A DNA stretch of 64,000 nucleotides from Phaeobacter porticola. Lineage in GTDB: Bacteria > Pseudomonadota > Alphaproteobacteria > Rhodobacterales > Rhodobacteraceae. The notes below the pieces were generated by a model. The model made no database searches. It had not been told where the DNA came from and was given only the letters and a program-made list of their open reading frames with translations. A program made the position numbers and the translations under genes. This document shows, in pieces, positions 1 through 9,291 of this stretch. The DNA lies in the NCBI RefSeq assembly GCF_001888185.1, contig NZ_CP016364.1, positions 1,054,001-1,118,000 of the forward strand, read 5' to 3'. How positions within the stretch are numbered: position 1 is the stretch's first letter; every line of letters starts with the position of its first letter.

Positions 1-387
1 GCTGCTGTTGGGTTCTTCAGCGATACCAACATTTTGAATGCTGAGGTGAACGGGGCACTGGCAGAAACACCCTTTGGTCAATTTCTGGCACCTGGCGTGC
101 CTGACGGAACCGAGGTAGAGATTGTCTTTCGCCCGCAGCATGTGCGTATCGATTTTGACCGCAATGGCCGCGGACCGCATCCAACCCCAAGTGATGGCGT
201 CGCGGCACGTGGCGTGGTGAAAAGGGCGCGGTTTCTTGGTCATGAAAGCTTGGTGGAATTCCGCATGGACTTCGATGGCAGCGTGCTAAAGGCGACAGTG
301 CCAAACGTGTTTCTGCCCGACGCTGGACGGGTCATGTGGCTGACCGTGCGCCGCGACCGCTGTTTCGTCTTCCCGGCACAAGGCTGA
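1..387 (+). CDS. ABC transporter ATP-binding protein, C-terminal end (partial)
   Basis: The reading frame is open from the first base, so only the last 128 residues are present. They contain no Walker or signature motif. They show the beta-rich composition of a TOBE-like regulatory domain, including a VFRPQHVRI segment and a VKRARFLGHESLVEFRM segment, as found at the C-terminus of FbpC/PotA/CysA-type importer ATPases. The substrate cannot be told from this part; iron(III), thiamine or polyamine importers are possible. The gene ends 47 bp before the convergent WYL regulator. Confidence 0.75.
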   Translation, partial: AAVGFFSDTNILNAEVNGALAETPFGQFLAPGVPDGTEVEIVFRPQHVRIDFDRNGRGPHPTPSDGVAARGVVKRARFLGHESLVEFRMDFDGSVLKATVPNVFLPDAGRVMWLTVRRDRCFVFPAQG

Positions 388-433
388 CTGACAGCCGGGT
401 ACGTCTGTTTGTGTCAGTTCCGGGGGGCTGGTC

Positions 434-1111
434 TCAGGAATTGGGATAGGGGTCATAGTCGGATAGCCGCTTGCCCGGCTCATCCACGAACAGCTCGGGC
501 AGGGGCTTTGCATGCTCAATCAGGTCAACGCGGAACACGCGGAAATCGTCACGGGTTTCACACCAGGCCGTCAGCGTCCAGACACGTCCCCAATATTCCA
601 TGTGCAGCGGGCGGATGACCCGTTCGGTCCGCCTATCGTCGATACTGCGATAGATGAGTTGTAGTTTTTGCCGTGCCTTGATCGCAGCGCGAAGAGTCGG
701 CATCTGCGCAAAACCCCGTGCCACATCTGCAAATGGATATACGGCAAATTTCCACGCATCGGCTTCGGCGATGGTGCCCTCTGGAAGCACCGCATCAACC
801 TTGGCCGCCAGGCTTTCGGCTGCGGCCTTCAGATCCGGATCAGCGGCCTCTGCCACGATGGCCATCCCAAGGTTCAGTGCCTCCAGTTCCTCGGTCGTGA
901 GTGTGAGCGGCGGCAGGGTGATCGCCTCGCGCACCATATAGCCAACGCCGCGCGCGCCCTCGACCGGCACGCCACTGGCGACCAACGTATCCATGTCACG
1001 ATAGATCGTACGGGTGGATACCTCCAGCCGTTCGGCCATATCCTGCGCGCGGTGCAACTTGCCGTCGCGCAGAATTTGGATGATATCAAAAAGGCGATCA
1101 GTACGGCGCAT
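434..1111 (-). CDS. YafY/PafC-type HTH-WYL transcriptional regulator
   Basis: The 225-residue protein starts with a DeoR-like winged helix (about residues 4-58, with STRTIYRDMDTL as recognition helix). It ends with a WYL domain (about 145-210, containing LIYRSIDDRRTERVIRPL and WTLTAWCETRDDFRVFRVD). WYL domains bind small ligands or nucleic acid and control transcription. The length is normal for the YafY subfamily. The start is an ATG at 1111. The neighbouring minus-strand gene at 1178-1486 ends just upstream and may be co-transcribed or be a target. The ligand is unknown. Confidence 0.85.
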   Translation of the reverse strand: MRRTDRLFDIIQILRDGKLHRAQDMAERLEVSTRTIYRDMDTLVASGVPVEGARGVGYMVREAITLPPLTLTTEELEALNLGMAIVAEAADPDLKAAAESLAAKVDAVLPEGTIAEADAWKFAVYPFADVARGFAQMPTLRAAIKARQKLQLIYRSIDDRRTERVIRPLHMEYWGRVWTLTAWCETRDDFRVFRVDLIEHAKPLPELFVDEPGKRLSDYDPYPNS

Positions 1112-1177
1112 GACCTAGCCTTGATACGGTGACGGCAAGAGGTCAAGTGTGCCGCCTGCCGTCCCCAATGCCGATGG

Positions 1178-1486
1178 TCAGGAGACCATCATCCACAGCA
1201 CCTGTTCATGCCGCATTTTGGCTGTGTCCGGTGCAATGGCCGCCATCACCTCTGGTGCGAACTCTTGCTGCATGAAGCTTTGGGCGACGGCTTGCGCGGT
1301 CGCCATGTCCTGCCAGATTACATAGTCGGTCCAGCTGCCATCCGCACCTTGGCTCAGTTGACGATGTATAAAACCGGATTGGGCGCGCACAAAGGCTTCG
1401 GTTCTTTGCATCAGCGCCACGAACTCTGATGTCTTGGCCCCATCTGCCAGGCGGAAGGTCACGATCTCTGCGACATGTTTGTCCAT
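1178..1486 (-). CDS. Small alpha/beta-barrel (ABM-like) protein, function unknown
   Basis: A 102-residue protein with the pattern of a dimeric ferredoxin-like alpha/beta barrel. It has a first strand (AEIVTFRLADG), a helix, a GFIHRQLSQGADGSWTDYVIWQDM stretch broken by turns, and a C-terminal QVLWMMVS strand. This resembles the antibiotic-biosynthesis-monooxygenase/NIPSNAP-like superfamily. The start at 1486 is supported by a strong AAAGGAGAC ribosome-binding site; the longer open frame upstream antisense to tatA is not coding. It lies just upstream of the WYL regulator on the same strand and may form an operon with it. Confidence 0.7.
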   Translation of the reverse strand: MDKHVAEIVTFRLADGAKTSEFVALMQRTEAFVRAQSGFIHRQLSQGADGSWTDYVIWQDMATAQAVAQSFMQQEFAPEVMAAIAPDTAKMRHEQVLWMMVS

Positions 1487-1709
1487 CACTTGTCTCCTTT
1501 TGCTCTGTGATGGGCTGGCAATATCCAAGTCCAACTGACATAAACCTGTCAGTTGAATGCGCGCCCTGCCAAGAAAATGCGTTTTGGAGTAGATTCCACC
1601 TATTGCGTAAGGGCTCAGATCTTTGCTGCACCAGAGCGGGGGCGTAAAACGGTCATCAGATGACATCTGCGGGCCATCACCCGGTCCGCACGCAGAAGGA
1701 GACACTCTC

Positions 1710-1928
1710 ATGCTTAACAATATCGGCCTTCCGGGCCTGCTGCTCATCGCTGTTGTCGTGCTGGTCCTGTTTGGCCGCGGCAAGATTTCGTCGCTGATGG
1801 GCGAAGTCGGCAAAGGCATCACCGCCTTCAAGAAAGGCGTCAACGACAGCACCAAAGAACTGGAAGAAGAAGACACCGCCGAGACCGCGCGCGACGTGAC
1901 CCCCGAGACCGAAAAAGACAAGGTCTAA
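1710..1928 (+). CDS. tatA: Twin-arginine translocase subunit TatA
   Basis: TatA oligomerises to form the protein-conducting element of the Tat system, which exports folded, often cofactor-containing proteins. The 72-residue protein has one N-terminal membrane helix (residues 8-21), the [17 protein letters not shown] hinge and amphipathic helix, and an acidic C-terminal tail. An AAGGAGA ribosome-binding site fixes the ATG at 1710, well inside the longer open frame. tatB follows after 6 bp and tatC overlaps tatB, giving a complete tatABC operon. Confidence 0.95.
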   Translation: MLNNIGLPGLLLIAVVVLVLFGRGKISSLMGEVGKGITAFKKGVNDSTKELEEEDTAETARDVTPETEKDKV

Positions 1929-1934
1929 GCCGCG

Positions 1935-2420
1935 ATGTTTGATCTTGGGTGGACCGAACTCATGGTTATCGGCGTTGTGGCGCTGATTGTTGTCGGACCC
2001 AAGGACCTGCCGGTTTTGTTCCGCAATGTCGGGCGGTTCGTGGGGAAGGCCAAGGGCATGGCGCGCGAATTCAGCCGGGCGATGAATGATGCCGCGGATG
2101 AGACGGGCGTCAATGACATAGCTAAGGGGCTGAAGGCGGCAGCCAATCCAATGAACACCGCCATGGATGGTGTCAAACAGGCGGCACAGGATATGGCCAA
2201 GTCGATTGACCCGACCAAATTCGACCCCGACAGCGAAACCGGGAAACTGGCGGCTGAACGGGCGGAAGACGCGAAGAAAATCCAGGCTGCCACCGCCCGT
2301 GCAGCGGCAGACCGCAAGGCACGCGAAGCCGCTGAAGCGCAGGCTAAGGCGGCTGAGGCGGAGGCGGCTTTGGCAGCCCCAGACACGCCGACAACGCCGG
2401 AAAGTGAGACCAAGACATGA
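1935..2420 (+). CDS. tatB: Sec-independent translocase subunit TatB
   Basis: TatB pairs with TatC to form the receptor for twin-arginine signal peptides. The 161-residue protein has the typical start [22 protein letters not shown], in which E8 is the TatB-type acidic residue of the membrane helix and is followed by the GPKDLP hinge. An amphipathic helix follows, then a long Ala/Lys/Glu-rich tail predicted to be helical. Its stop overlaps the tatC start by 4 bp, which indicates translational coupling. Confidence 0.95.
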   Translation: MFDLGWTELMVIGVVALIVVGPKDLPVLFRNVGRFVGKAKGMAREFSRAMNDAADETGVNDIAKGLKAAANPMNTAMDGVKQAAQDMAKSIDPTKFDPDSETGKLAAERAEDAKKIQAATARAAADRKAREAAEAQAKAAEAEAALAAPDTPTTPESETKT

Positions 2421-3391
2421 GCGCGTCTGAAGACATCGACGACAGCACAGCGCCGCTGATTGAGCATCTGGCTGAACTGCGCACCCGCCTGATCCGGGCG
2501 GTGGGCGCGTTCATTGTGGGGATCGTGCTGGCCTTCACTGTTGCAGAACCGATCCTGCAATTCCTGCTGGGCCCGATTGAGGAAACTCTGCGCAATTTGG
2601 GTGATCCATCGCCGACATTGCAATATACCAGCCCGCAGGAATATCTGTTCACGCTGTTTCGCATCTCCATGGTGTTTGGCTTTGCGCTGTCTTTTCCGGT
2701 GATTGGCTTCCAACTCTGGCGCTTTGTGGCGCCGGGGCTCTACAAGACGGAAAAGAATGCGTTTTTGCCCTTCCTCATTGCCTCTCCGGTGATGTTTCTC
2801 TTGGGGGCCAGCTTTGCGCATTTCGTAGTAACACCGCTGGCGATGGCATTTTTCCTTGGCTTTGCTGATGTGTCGTCGATCTTTGCCAATCTGATGTCTG
2901 GTGCGGTGAGCAACCTGCCAGCCGATGCCGCCGTGGTGCCGGAAACCACTGACGGGGTGCGGATCACCTTCTTTGGCAAGGTGAACGAATCTCTTGATAT
3001 CACGCTCAAGTTCATCATGGCTTTTGGTCTGTGTTTTCAGTTGCCGGTGCTTCTGACCCTGATGGGCAAGGCCGGCCTGGTCAGCGCCGACGGGCTTGGC
3101 AGCGTCCGCAAATATGCGGTTGTCGCGATCCTTGTGCTGGCTGCGCTGGTAACCCCGCCGGATGTGATCACCCAAGGGATCCTCTTCACAGTGGTTTATG
3201 GCCTCTATGAAATTTCTATCCTGCTGGTGCGTCAGGTGGAAAAGACCCGTGAGGCCAAGCTGCGCGCAGAAGGCTATTACGATGACGAAGACGATATCGG
3301 CGAGGAGATGGACAGACATCCCGAAGACGATCCACTGATGGACGAGTTCGATGAGGATGACGACACTGACGATGACGGCAAGGTCAAGTAA
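2417..3391 (+). CDS. tatC: Twin-arginine translocase subunit TatC
   Basis: TatC is the polytopic core of the Tat receptor. Residues 12-24 carry the conserved [14 protein letters not shown] region, and six membrane segments follow, including the [21 protein letters not shown] and [14 protein letters not shown] regions. At 324 residues it is longer than E. coli TatC because of a very acidic Asp/Glu-rich C-terminal tail (about 280-320), a common Rhodobacteraceae extension. The start overlaps tatB by 4 bp. A rho-independent terminator follows within 25 bp. Confidence 0.95.
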   Translation: MSASEDIDDSTAPLIEHLAELRTRLIRAVGAFIVGIVLAFTVAEPILQFLLGPIEETLRNLGDPSPTLQYTSPQEYLFTLFRISMVFGFALSFPVIGFQLWRFVAPGLYKTEKNAFLPFLIASPVMFLLGASFAHFVVTPLAMAFFLGFADVSSIFANLMSGAVSNLPADAAVVPETTDGVRITFFGKVNESLDITLKFIMAFGLCFQLPVLLTLMGKAGLVSADGLGSVRKYAVVAILVLAALVTPPDVITQGILFTVVYGLYEISILLVRQVEKTREAKLRAEGYYDDEDDIGEEMDRHPEDDPLMDEFDEDDDTDDDGKVK

Positions 3392-3412
3392 TCCCTGCCA
3401 GAACCGACCAAG

Positions 3413-3444
3413 AAAGGCGCGCTGGAAACGGCGCGCCTTTTTGG
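3413..3444 (+). terminator. Rho-independent terminator of tatABC
   Basis: A perfect 10-bp stem (AAAGGCGCGC at 3413-3422 with GCGCGCCTTT at 3431-3440) has an 8-nt loop and continues into a T-run. It lies 22 bp after the tatC stop. Confidence 0.9.
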
Positions 3445-3553
3445 TTGTGGCGGTGTCTTAGGCGGTCAAAGGGGGCAAGGCGCGGCCCGCTGCCCTCTTG
3501 CCCGCCCAGCCGGAACATGCTTTGACCCTGGCAACTCACCGACGGAGACTCCC

Positions 3554-4009
3554 ATGGACCAGACCAAACCCACCCGCGTTGTTCTTTCCAGCGACCATGC
3601 AGCCATTGAGCTGCGTCAGGCCATCGCTGATCATATCGCTGCAAATGGCTATGAGGTGGTCGATATCGGCCCGATAACAGCAGAAAGCACCCACTACCCC
3701 AAGCACGGCGCAGCCGCAGCGGAGCGGGTGGCCTCTGGCGATTGCGAATTGGGCATCATTCTTTGTGGAACTGGCCAGGGCATCATGATGGCCGCAAACA
3801 AGGTAAAAGGCATCCGCTGCGGCGTGTGCTCCGAGACATTCTCGGCGAAGATGATCCGTCAACACAATAACGCCAACATGCTCTCTATCGGGGCGCGTGT
3901 CGTTGGCGACAGCCTTGCGGTTGAAATCGTCGATACCTTCCTAAGCACCGAATTCGAAGGTGGCCGTCACGCAACCCGTGTCGACATGATCGAACCGCAG
4001 GACAGCTGA
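3554..4009 (+). CDS. rpiB: Ribose-5-phosphate isomerase B
   Basis: Interconverts ribose 5-phosphate and ribulose 5-phosphate in the pentose phosphate pathway. The 151-residue protein has the RpiB/LacAB fold markers: SSDHAAIELRQ near the N-terminus, the catalytic loop LCGTGQGIMMAANK (Cys about residue 74) and RQHNNANMLSIGARV. Sugar-phosphate isomerases of the LacAB type share these motifs, so a different sugar phosphate is possible. It follows the tat terminator and has a GACGGAGAC ribosome-binding site. Confidence 0.9.
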   Translation: MDQTKPTRVVLSSDHAAIELRQAIADHIAANGYEVVDIGPITAESTHYPKHGAAAAERVASGDCELGIILCGTGQGIMMAANKVKGIRCGVCSETFSAKMIRQHNNANMLSIGARVVGDSLAVEIVDTFLSTEFEGGRHATRVDMIEPQDS

Positions 4010-4063
4010 TCGCGGCCGCAGGTTGCGACAGATCCTGACCCTGCCACTAGACGGAGGCCCGTT

Positions 4064-4906
4064 ATGGACGAGACAAGCTTGACCCGCATCGCGCAAGCAT
4101 TGGAGCGGATGGCACCGGCACCGCTGGATGCACCGGATTTCAACGCGGCCTCCGCCTTTGTCTGGCATGTATCGCCGGACCGGCTAGAGCCTGTGACGAC
4201 CGTGAACCGGGTTGCTCTGGAACTGTTGCTGGGTATTGACCGGGCCCGCGATACACTCTTGGGCAATACACGACGTTTCGCAGCCGGGTTTGCGGCTAAT
4301 AACGCCCTGCTTTGGGGCGCGCGGGGAATGGGAAAATCCAGTCTGGTGAAGGCTATCCATGGCCAGTTGTCACCGGAATTTCCCAAACTGACGTTGGTGG
4401 AGCTGCAGCGCGAAGACCTGCCGTCCGTGGCGCGGTTGCTGAACCATCTGCGCGCTGCCCCCGAACGGTTCATTCTGTATTGTGATGATCTCTCCTTTGG
4501 CCATGATGATCAGCACTACAAAAGCCTGAAAGCGGTGCTGGATGGCGGTATCGAAGGACGGCCTGAAAATGTGCTGTTCTACGCGACCTCCAACCGTCGC
4601 CACCTGATGCCACGCGATATGATCGAAAACGAACGTTCAAGCGCCATTAACCCCTCCGAAGCGGTTGAGGAAAAGGTCTCTCTGTCGGATCGTTTTGGGT
4701 TGTGGCTCGGCTTCCACCCCTGTGATCAGGATGAGTATTTGGCCATGATCTCAGGCTATTGCGTCGCCTATGGCGTTGATGTCTCGGATCAGGCTCTGCG
4801 GGCAGAGGCAATTGAATGGCAGGCCACCCGGGGCTCTCGCTCGGGTCGTGTAGCATGGCAGTTCTTTACCGATCTGGCGGGCCGACATGGGGTCAAGGTG
4901 ACCTGA
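4064..4906 (+). CDS. DUF815-family AAA+ ATPase
   Basis: A 280-residue P-loop ATPase of the DUF815 family. The Walker A is GARGMGKSSLVKAI (about residues 86-99) and the Walker B is FILYCDDLSF (about 137-146). The sensor region FYATSNRRHLMPRDM and the C-terminal VAWQFFTDLAGRHGVK are typical. The length is usual for the family. The cellular role of DUF815 ATPases is not established. The gene is 54 bp downstream of rpiB and shares a bidirectional terminator with the convergent NlpD-like gene. Confidence 0.8.
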   Translation: MDETSLTRIAQALERMAPAPLDAPDFNAASAFVWHVSPDRLEPVTTVNRVALELLLGIDRARDTLLGNTRRFAAGFAANNALLWGARGMGKSSLVKAIHGQLSPEFPKLTLVELQREDLPSVARLLNHLRAAPERFILYCDDLSFGHDDQHYKSLKAVLDGGIEGRPENVLFYATSNRRHLMPRDMIENERSSAINPSEAVEEKVSLSDRFGLWLGFHPCDQDEYLAMISGYCVAYGVDVSDQALRAEAIEWQATRGSRSGRVAWQFFTDLAGRHGVKVT

Positions 4907-4940
4907 TAGATAGTTTGCGCCCAGTTAACCGTACGATGGT

Positions 4941-4993
4941 CAGAACAAAAAAGCGGCGCCCAGGATTTAACCGGGGCGCCGCTTTTTGTTCTG
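4941..4993. terminator. Bidirectional terminator between convergent genes
   Basis: Long inverted repeat: the arm at 4941-4960 pairs with the arm at 4975-4993, with a 14-nt loop and one extra A in the left arm. The GC core is flanked by A6 on one side and T5 on the other, so it can terminate both the DUF815 gene and the gene at 5012-6232. Confidence 0.9.
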
Positions 4994-5011
4994 TGGCCAA
5001 AGTTGGTCAAG

Positions 5012-6232
5012 CTACTGTAGATAGGGCAGCGGATCGACGCTTTCGAAACCGTTTCGTACTTCAAAATGCACATAGGCCGAGGACTCATCGCGCAAGGTGG
5101 CAATGGTCTGGCCGCGTTTTACGGTGTCGCCTTTGTTGACCTCGATCTTGTCGACATTGGCGTAGACGGTCAGCAATTTGGCGTCATGGCGGATCACGAT
5201 GATCGGGATATTGTTGGAATCCTTGGTGATCGCGGCAACGGTCCCGCCATCGGCAGCTTTGACGGGTGCGTTGGCGGCTGCGGCGATATCAATGCCGTCG
5301 TTCTTCCCCTTGGCATAGGTGCGGATGATTTTGCCCTGAACAGGATAGCTCATCGCGGCGGTGGAGCTGCGGGTCGGAGCCGGGACTTCGACCTTTGGCA
5401 AATCCTTGGGCACCACGGCGGCCGGAGCCACAGTTTCGCTCGGCAGTGGTTTCGTCGCGCTTGGCGGGGTAGGTGTGCTGGTGCCCTCGCCTGGTGCTGT
5501 GACCGCAGTCGCGACAGGTGCTGCGGAGGCTTCTTGGCGCGGAACTGGGCGATCTTTTAACGGGATCAGCAGAAACTGACCTTCACGGATCGCAAAATCG
5601 CTGCCCAGACCGTTCCAGTCTGCCAGTGATTTCACCGGCACTTGATAAAGACGCGAGACGGTATAGGCGGTTTCGCCGCGCTTTACCTTGTGGCGCACGG
5701 GTTCCGGTCCGCTCTGAACCTGTGGCTTGTTGGCTGATGTTTGCGGTGCCAGTGACGCGGTACTGACTTGGCTGCTCGCGCTGGGGCTGGTCGATGGCGC
5801 ACTGTCGATGGCATCGCCTGCAAGTGACGCAATATCTACGCCGCCGTTGCCTGCCGTCGCAGAACCGGGCGCGCGACGGGGCAGGGCGATGATTTCCCCT
5901 TGACGCAGCGGGTCTTCGGTCTTCATGCCGTTGAAGCGTGCCAATTCGCTGGCGGGCAACCCAATGCGGCTGGCAACATCGCCCAGCGTATCGCCCCGGC
6001 GTGCGACAGCCACCTGATAGGATGGATAGGTGATCAACCCCTTGTCATCAGGCTTGGGGCGGCTTGCGGTTGCAGTCTGCGCTGCCTTCGTGGTGTTGAA
6101 GGCTCCGATCTGGCCGCGCAGGTCATAATCCAGCGGGGCTTCGCAGGCGGCCAATACGGCCACCAGCGGCAAGGTCATCAGCGCCTTACGGCCTGCCATG
6201 CGATTGGGGCGGGTGGGTGCTGTTACTGTCAT
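5012..6232 (-). CDS. NlpD-like LysM/M23 lipoprotein with degenerate peptidase domain
   Basis: A 406-residue murein-associated lipoprotein. An N-terminal signal with lipobox LAAC (Cys about residue 30) is followed by two LysM repeats (about 72-118 and 179-225), a Pro/Ala/Thr-rich linker, and a C-terminal LytM/M23 domain (about 305-406). The M23 metal site is degenerate: the usual His before the GxD motif is Asn (KNDGIDIA), and only HFEVR remains of the HxH region. This matches NlpD/EnvC-type proteins, which activate amidases during septum splitting and do not cut murein themselves. It lies downstream of pcm-surE, as NlpD often does. Confidence 0.85.
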   Translation of the reverse strand: MTVTAPTRPNRMAGRKALMTLPLVAVLAACEAPLDYDLRGQIGAFNTTKAAQTATASRPKPDDKGLITYPSYQVAVARRGDTLGDVASRIGLPASELARFNGMKTEDPLRQGEIIALPRRAPGSATAGNGGVDIASLAGDAIDSAPSTSPSASSQVSTASLAPQTSANKPQVQSGPEPVRHKVKRGETAYTVSRLYQVPVKSLADWNGLGSDFAIREGQFLLIPLKDRPVPRQEASAAPVATAVTAPGEGTSTPTPPSATKPLPSETVAPAAVVPKDLPKVEVPAPTRSSTAAMSYPVQGKIIRTYAKGKNDGIDIAAAANAPVKAADGGTVAAITKDSNNIPIIVIRHDAKLLTVYANVDKIEVNKGDTVKRGQTIATLRDESSAYVHFEVRNGFESVDPLPYLQ

Positions 6233-6367
6233 TTCGCTCTCCTCGGAACGCCGTTCCCGTCTTGCGGGCCCCCATTATCCCTGGGGCTTGCCAATAGTTC
6301 TGTCGGCCAGCCACGAAAGGACCACGACATCGTGCGTGGCTTGGGATGGGCGGATCTCGCCCTTCCC

Positions 6368-7015
6368 TTACGTGTCTTTGCCGATCCCCTCAAGCAGGGG
6401 AACAAAACGCACCGGGCGCAATTCGTCGTATTCCAAGCCGCTGTCGGTTTTTTGAACACGGATCAGCGTCTGGACTGTGTCGGACTGGCCAACGGGCACC
6501 ACCATGATACCCCCGGTCTTTAGCTGCGCCAAGAGCGGGCCGGGGGGGTCCTCGGCAGCGGCGGTCACGATGATTCGATCAAAGGGCGCCTGTTCCGGCA
6601 ACCCGTGACTACCATCGCCAACAAGGGAGGTGATATTGGACAGATGTAACTGGTCAAAGATCTGCCGCGCCTCGCGTACGAGGCGGGCATGGCGGTCTAC
6701 CGTATAAACCCGGCGCGCCAATTTACTAAGAATCGCGGCTTGATAACCTGACCCAGTGCCCACCTCCAGAACCGTATCACGCGGCGAAATCTGCAAGGCC
6801 TGTGTCATCAATCCAACGACCGAGGGTTGCGATATGGTTTGCCCGCAGGCAATCGGCAACGGCATGTCCTCATAGGCACGAGCGGAAAACAGCCCACGCA
6901 CGAAAGGGCCGCGATCAATTTGCTCCATCGCGTCCAGGACCTGCGCATCCGTCACCCCGCGCGACCGCAGGGCAAAGAGGAACTGCATCTTAGTTTCAGC
7001 AGATGGGTCGCTCAT
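6368..7015 (-). CDS. pcm: Protein-L-isoaspartate O-methyltransferase
   Basis: Methylates L-isoaspartyl residues with S-adenosylmethionine to start repair of aged proteins. The 215-residue sequence has the SAM-binding motif [15 protein letters not shown] (about 78-92) and the family motifs [13 protein letters not shown] and [13 protein letters not shown]. The start codon overlaps the end of surE by 4 bp, giving the common surE-pcm operon. Confidence 0.93.
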   Translation of the reverse strand: MSDPSAETKMQFLFALRSRGVTDAQVLDAMEQIDRGPFVRGLFSARAYEDMPLPIACGQTISQPSVVGLMTQALQISPRDTVLEVGTGSGYQAAILSKLARRVYTVDRHARLVREARQIFDQLHLSNITSLVGDGSHGLPEQAPFDRIIVTAAAEDPPGPLLAQLKTGGIMVVPVGQSDTVQTLIRVQKTDSGLEYDELRPVRFVPLLEGIGKDT

Positions 7016-7794
7016 TCAATGCCCTTCAGACGCTCCAGCGCGTCCGTCGCTGTAAGATCCGCCCGCATTGGTGTCACGGAGATATAGCCCGCAAGGTTCT
7101 GCGCCGCGTCGCTGCCCTCGGCGGTGGCGATATGCTGATTGCCCCCCCGGATCCAGAGATAGCGCCGTCCATTGGGGGAGGTCTGTTCCTCAGCGGAGAA
7201 ATGGCTGCCACGCCGGAATCCCTGTGGCGCGATCCGCCGTCCCTTTACACCCTTGGCAGGCACCGGTGGGAAATTGATGTTGTAAAACAACCGGTAATCC
7301 GCGTCGTCCCTGGGCTGCGCCTCAAGAATGGAGCGAATGAGATCGGCGCCGTGCTGGGCGGCTGCTTCAAACGGGGTCTCTAGCTGGGCATTATCAGGCC
7401 CGAAATACTGCGACAGTCCCATGGCGGGAATGCCCTGTAAAGCTGCCTCCATCGCGCCGCCAAGTGTACCGGAATATAGCGCATTTTCAGCCGAGTTGTT
7501 GCCGCGGTTGACGCCCGACAGCACCAGATCCGGCCGGTGGTCCTTCATCACCACATGCAGGCCTGCCAGCACACAGTCGGCGGGGGATCCTTCCGCCGCA
7601 AATCTGTGCTCGCCCAGCTGGCTCAGCATAAAGGGGCGGGTGTAGCTGATGCAGTGGCCAACGCCCGACTGCTCAAACGCGGGTGCCACGGTCCAGACCT
7701 CGCCACCCGGGCCTGCCACATCGCGGGCAATCTGTTCCAGAACGGCCAGACCGGGCGCGCTTATGCCATCGTCATTGGTGATCAGAATTCGCAT
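7012..7794 (-). CDS. surE: 5'/3'-nucleotidase SurE
   Basis: Metal-dependent survival protein that dephosphorylates nucleoside monophosphates. The 260-residue protein starts with [16 protein letters not shown], which contains the metal-binding NDDG, and has the [18 protein letters not shown] active-site loop. The start at 7794 places NDDG at the usual position with a GAGG ribosome-binding site; the open frame extends about 30 codons further upstream without support. pcm follows with a 4-bp overlap. Confidence 0.93.
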   Translation of the reverse strand: MRILITNDDGISAPGLAVLEQIARDVAGPGGEVWTVAPAFEQSGVGHCISYTRPFMLSQLGEHRFAAEGSPADCVLAGLHVVMKDHRPDLVLSGVNRGNNSAENALYSGTLGGAMEAALQGIPAMGLSQYFGPDNAQLETPFEAAAQHGADLIRSILEAQPRDDADYRLFYNINFPPVPAKGVKGRRIAPQGFRRGSHFSAEEQTSPNGRRYLWIRGGNQHIATAEGSDAAQNLAGYISVTPMRADLTATDALERLKGIE

Positions 7795-7983
7795 GTAGGG
7801 GGCCTCTCGTCTTGCTCTGGCTGGCTGTATCGGGGGCGTGAACATGCCGGTCCGCATCTCAGACCTGAATAAGATGTGGGGCAAAAGGGGGCAAGTCTTT
7901 CCCCGCGGTGACCATAGGCAAGGGCTGTGGCAGCGGCCCCTGCGGCACAGAGGTCACAGGTTTGTCGCGCAACGATCAAAATG

Positions 7984-8017
7984 AAAACGCCCGGTGCCCT
8001 GACAGGGGCGCCGGGCG
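7984..8017 (-). terminator. Rho-independent terminator after the SDR gene
   Basis: Read on the minus strand, a GC-rich stem (CGCCCGG arms at 7988-7994 and 8011-8017, with an imperfect inner stem) is followed by TTTTC. It lies just downstream of the SDR stop at 8047 and separates it from surE. Confidence 0.7.
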
Positions 8018-8046
8018 CGGGAAATCAACCAGGTTTCGACATCGAA

Positions 8047-8700
8047 TTACTCCGCAGCGGCCAGGATCTCTGCCAACAATCGTGCGGCCTCATCCTGCGG
8101 CGTCGCCAGTGCATCGCGGTCTTCGCCGGGGAAGAAACGTGCGCGCAGGGCTGTGCCCATAGGGTTCGGGGTCAGTACCTGCACTCTGGGACCTGTTTTG
8201 ACGGTCTCGACCTGCCAGCTGTTGGCCAGTGACATCTGTGCCGCCTTGGTGGCGCCATAGGCACCAAAGAACTTGTCGCCCGCACGTGGATCGTCAAAGA
8301 ACACGGCACCGCCGGTTTGACCTAGTAAGGGGGACACATAGGGGATCAGCACGGATGTGGCAGTGGCGTTGATGGCCATGGATTTCTGCCAATCCTTGGC
8401 GGCGACAAAATTCGCAGGGCTAAGGGGGGCGGCATGGATCGCCGTGTGCACCCATAGATCAAGATTGCCCCAGCGGTCGTGGATGCCCCGGCACAGGGTG
8501 GCCATGGCCTCTGGCACGGTGATATCCATGGGAGCTAATGTGGCAGAGCCGCCGGCGGCCTTGATGCGGTCGTCCAGCTCTTCCAATGCGCCGGTTGTGC
8601 GGGCAACGGCGACAATATGATGGGTTGGTGCCAGTGCCTCAGCGAGCGCTGCGCCCAGGCCACGAGAGGCCCCGGTGATAAGAGCAAGTTTCTGTGTCAT
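8047..8700 (-). CDS. SDR family oxidoreductase
   Basis: A 217-residue classical-type short-chain dehydrogenase. The cofactor motif is TGASRGLGAALAEAL (about residues 9-23), with an AMDI-like DIT motif at about 60, and YGATK carries the catalytic Tyr and Lys (about 148-152). The usual active-site Ser strand reads VFFDDP, so the Ser seems to be missing. The start at 8700 puts the Rossmann motif at the usual place; the upstream open frame is not supported. The substrate is unknown. Confidence 0.8.
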   Translation of the reverse strand: MTQKLALITGASRGLGAALAEALAPTHHIVAVARTTGALEELDDRIKAAGGSATLAPMDITVPEAMATLCRGIHDRWGNLDLWVHTAIHAAPLSPANFVAAKDWQKSMAINATATSVLIPYVSPLLGQTGGAVFFDDPRAGDKFFGAYGATKAAQMSLANSWQVETVKTGPRVQVLTPNPMGTALRARFFPGEDRDALATPQDEAARLLAEILAAAE

Positions 8701-8790
8701 GAAGGTCTTGTGCGGCGCGGCGCGGGCCGGGTCAAGAGGCCAAAGCCGCACAGCAGCATCAGCCCCGCCCATCAACGGGGCGGGCTTGGG

Positions 8791-9063
8791 TTAGCTGCCC
8801 GGCATTTCGAGACGAGAGGCCTTGCCGTTCTTTTGCAGGATCAGCCCTTTGGCGTCGATCGCGATCACCTCGCTACCTGACAGGCGACTGCCGCGCTGGA
8901 CAACCTGCGTGCGACCGCTGGGCATCCTCACCATCGCGTTCAGGTTGTTGCTGGCACCGTATAGTCCCAGAAGGCTCAGCGTATTGCGGCGCAATGCATC
9001 CTTTTGGGTGGCGTGGCCTGCGACATTTGCGGGGGTTTTGCCGCCGCGTTCACGATTTGCCAT
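8791..9063 (-). CDS. Small hypothetical protein, PilP/GspC-like C-terminal motif
   Basis: A 90-residue protein. After a polar start (GGKTPANVAGHAT), the C-terminal half reads like the beta-hairpin motif of PilP/GspC-type or pilus-assembly proteins: NAMVRMPSGRTQVVQRGS and GLILQKNGKASRLEMPG. No signal peptide or membrane helix is visible. It is unlikely to be a full pilus protein and may be a small stand-alone domain. I do not recognise a precise family. Confidence 0.55.
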   Translation of the reverse strand: MANRERGGKTPANVAGHATQKDALRRNTLSLLGLYGASNNLNAMVRMPSGRTQVVQRGSRLSGSEVIAIDAKGLILQKNGKASRLEMPGS

Positions 9064-9291
9064 TCTGCGGTCATCTTCTTTCTTGGGTCATTTGTCCGGT
9101 TCGCCGCCGCGCTATCAGCTCTGGATGTTGGGAAACAGGGGGGGCAAAAACAGTGGCAAGGCTCTGCTGGTCGCGCAGGGTGTCCTGCGCGATCTGCTGC
9201 CCATCATCGCAAAACCGGTCGCCCGATTGCGCACAGCCCCTTGAAATCAGATCGGCGCGTTCAGCTGTTGGCCAATACCGGTGGTGAGGTG
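9064..9291. other. Intergenic stretch without a supported gene
   Basis: 228 bp between two minus-strand genes. Short plus-strand frames cross it, but none has a ribosome-binding site or family resemblance. It probably holds the promoter of the small gene at 8791-9063 and the end of the DUF2199 transcript. Confidence 0.4.

Noticed and set aside
1925-3319. 464-codon minus-strand open frame opposite tatB-tatC
   Set aside because: Mirror of the tat genes; His/Arg/Gln-rich composition, no domain, and the plus strand is certain.
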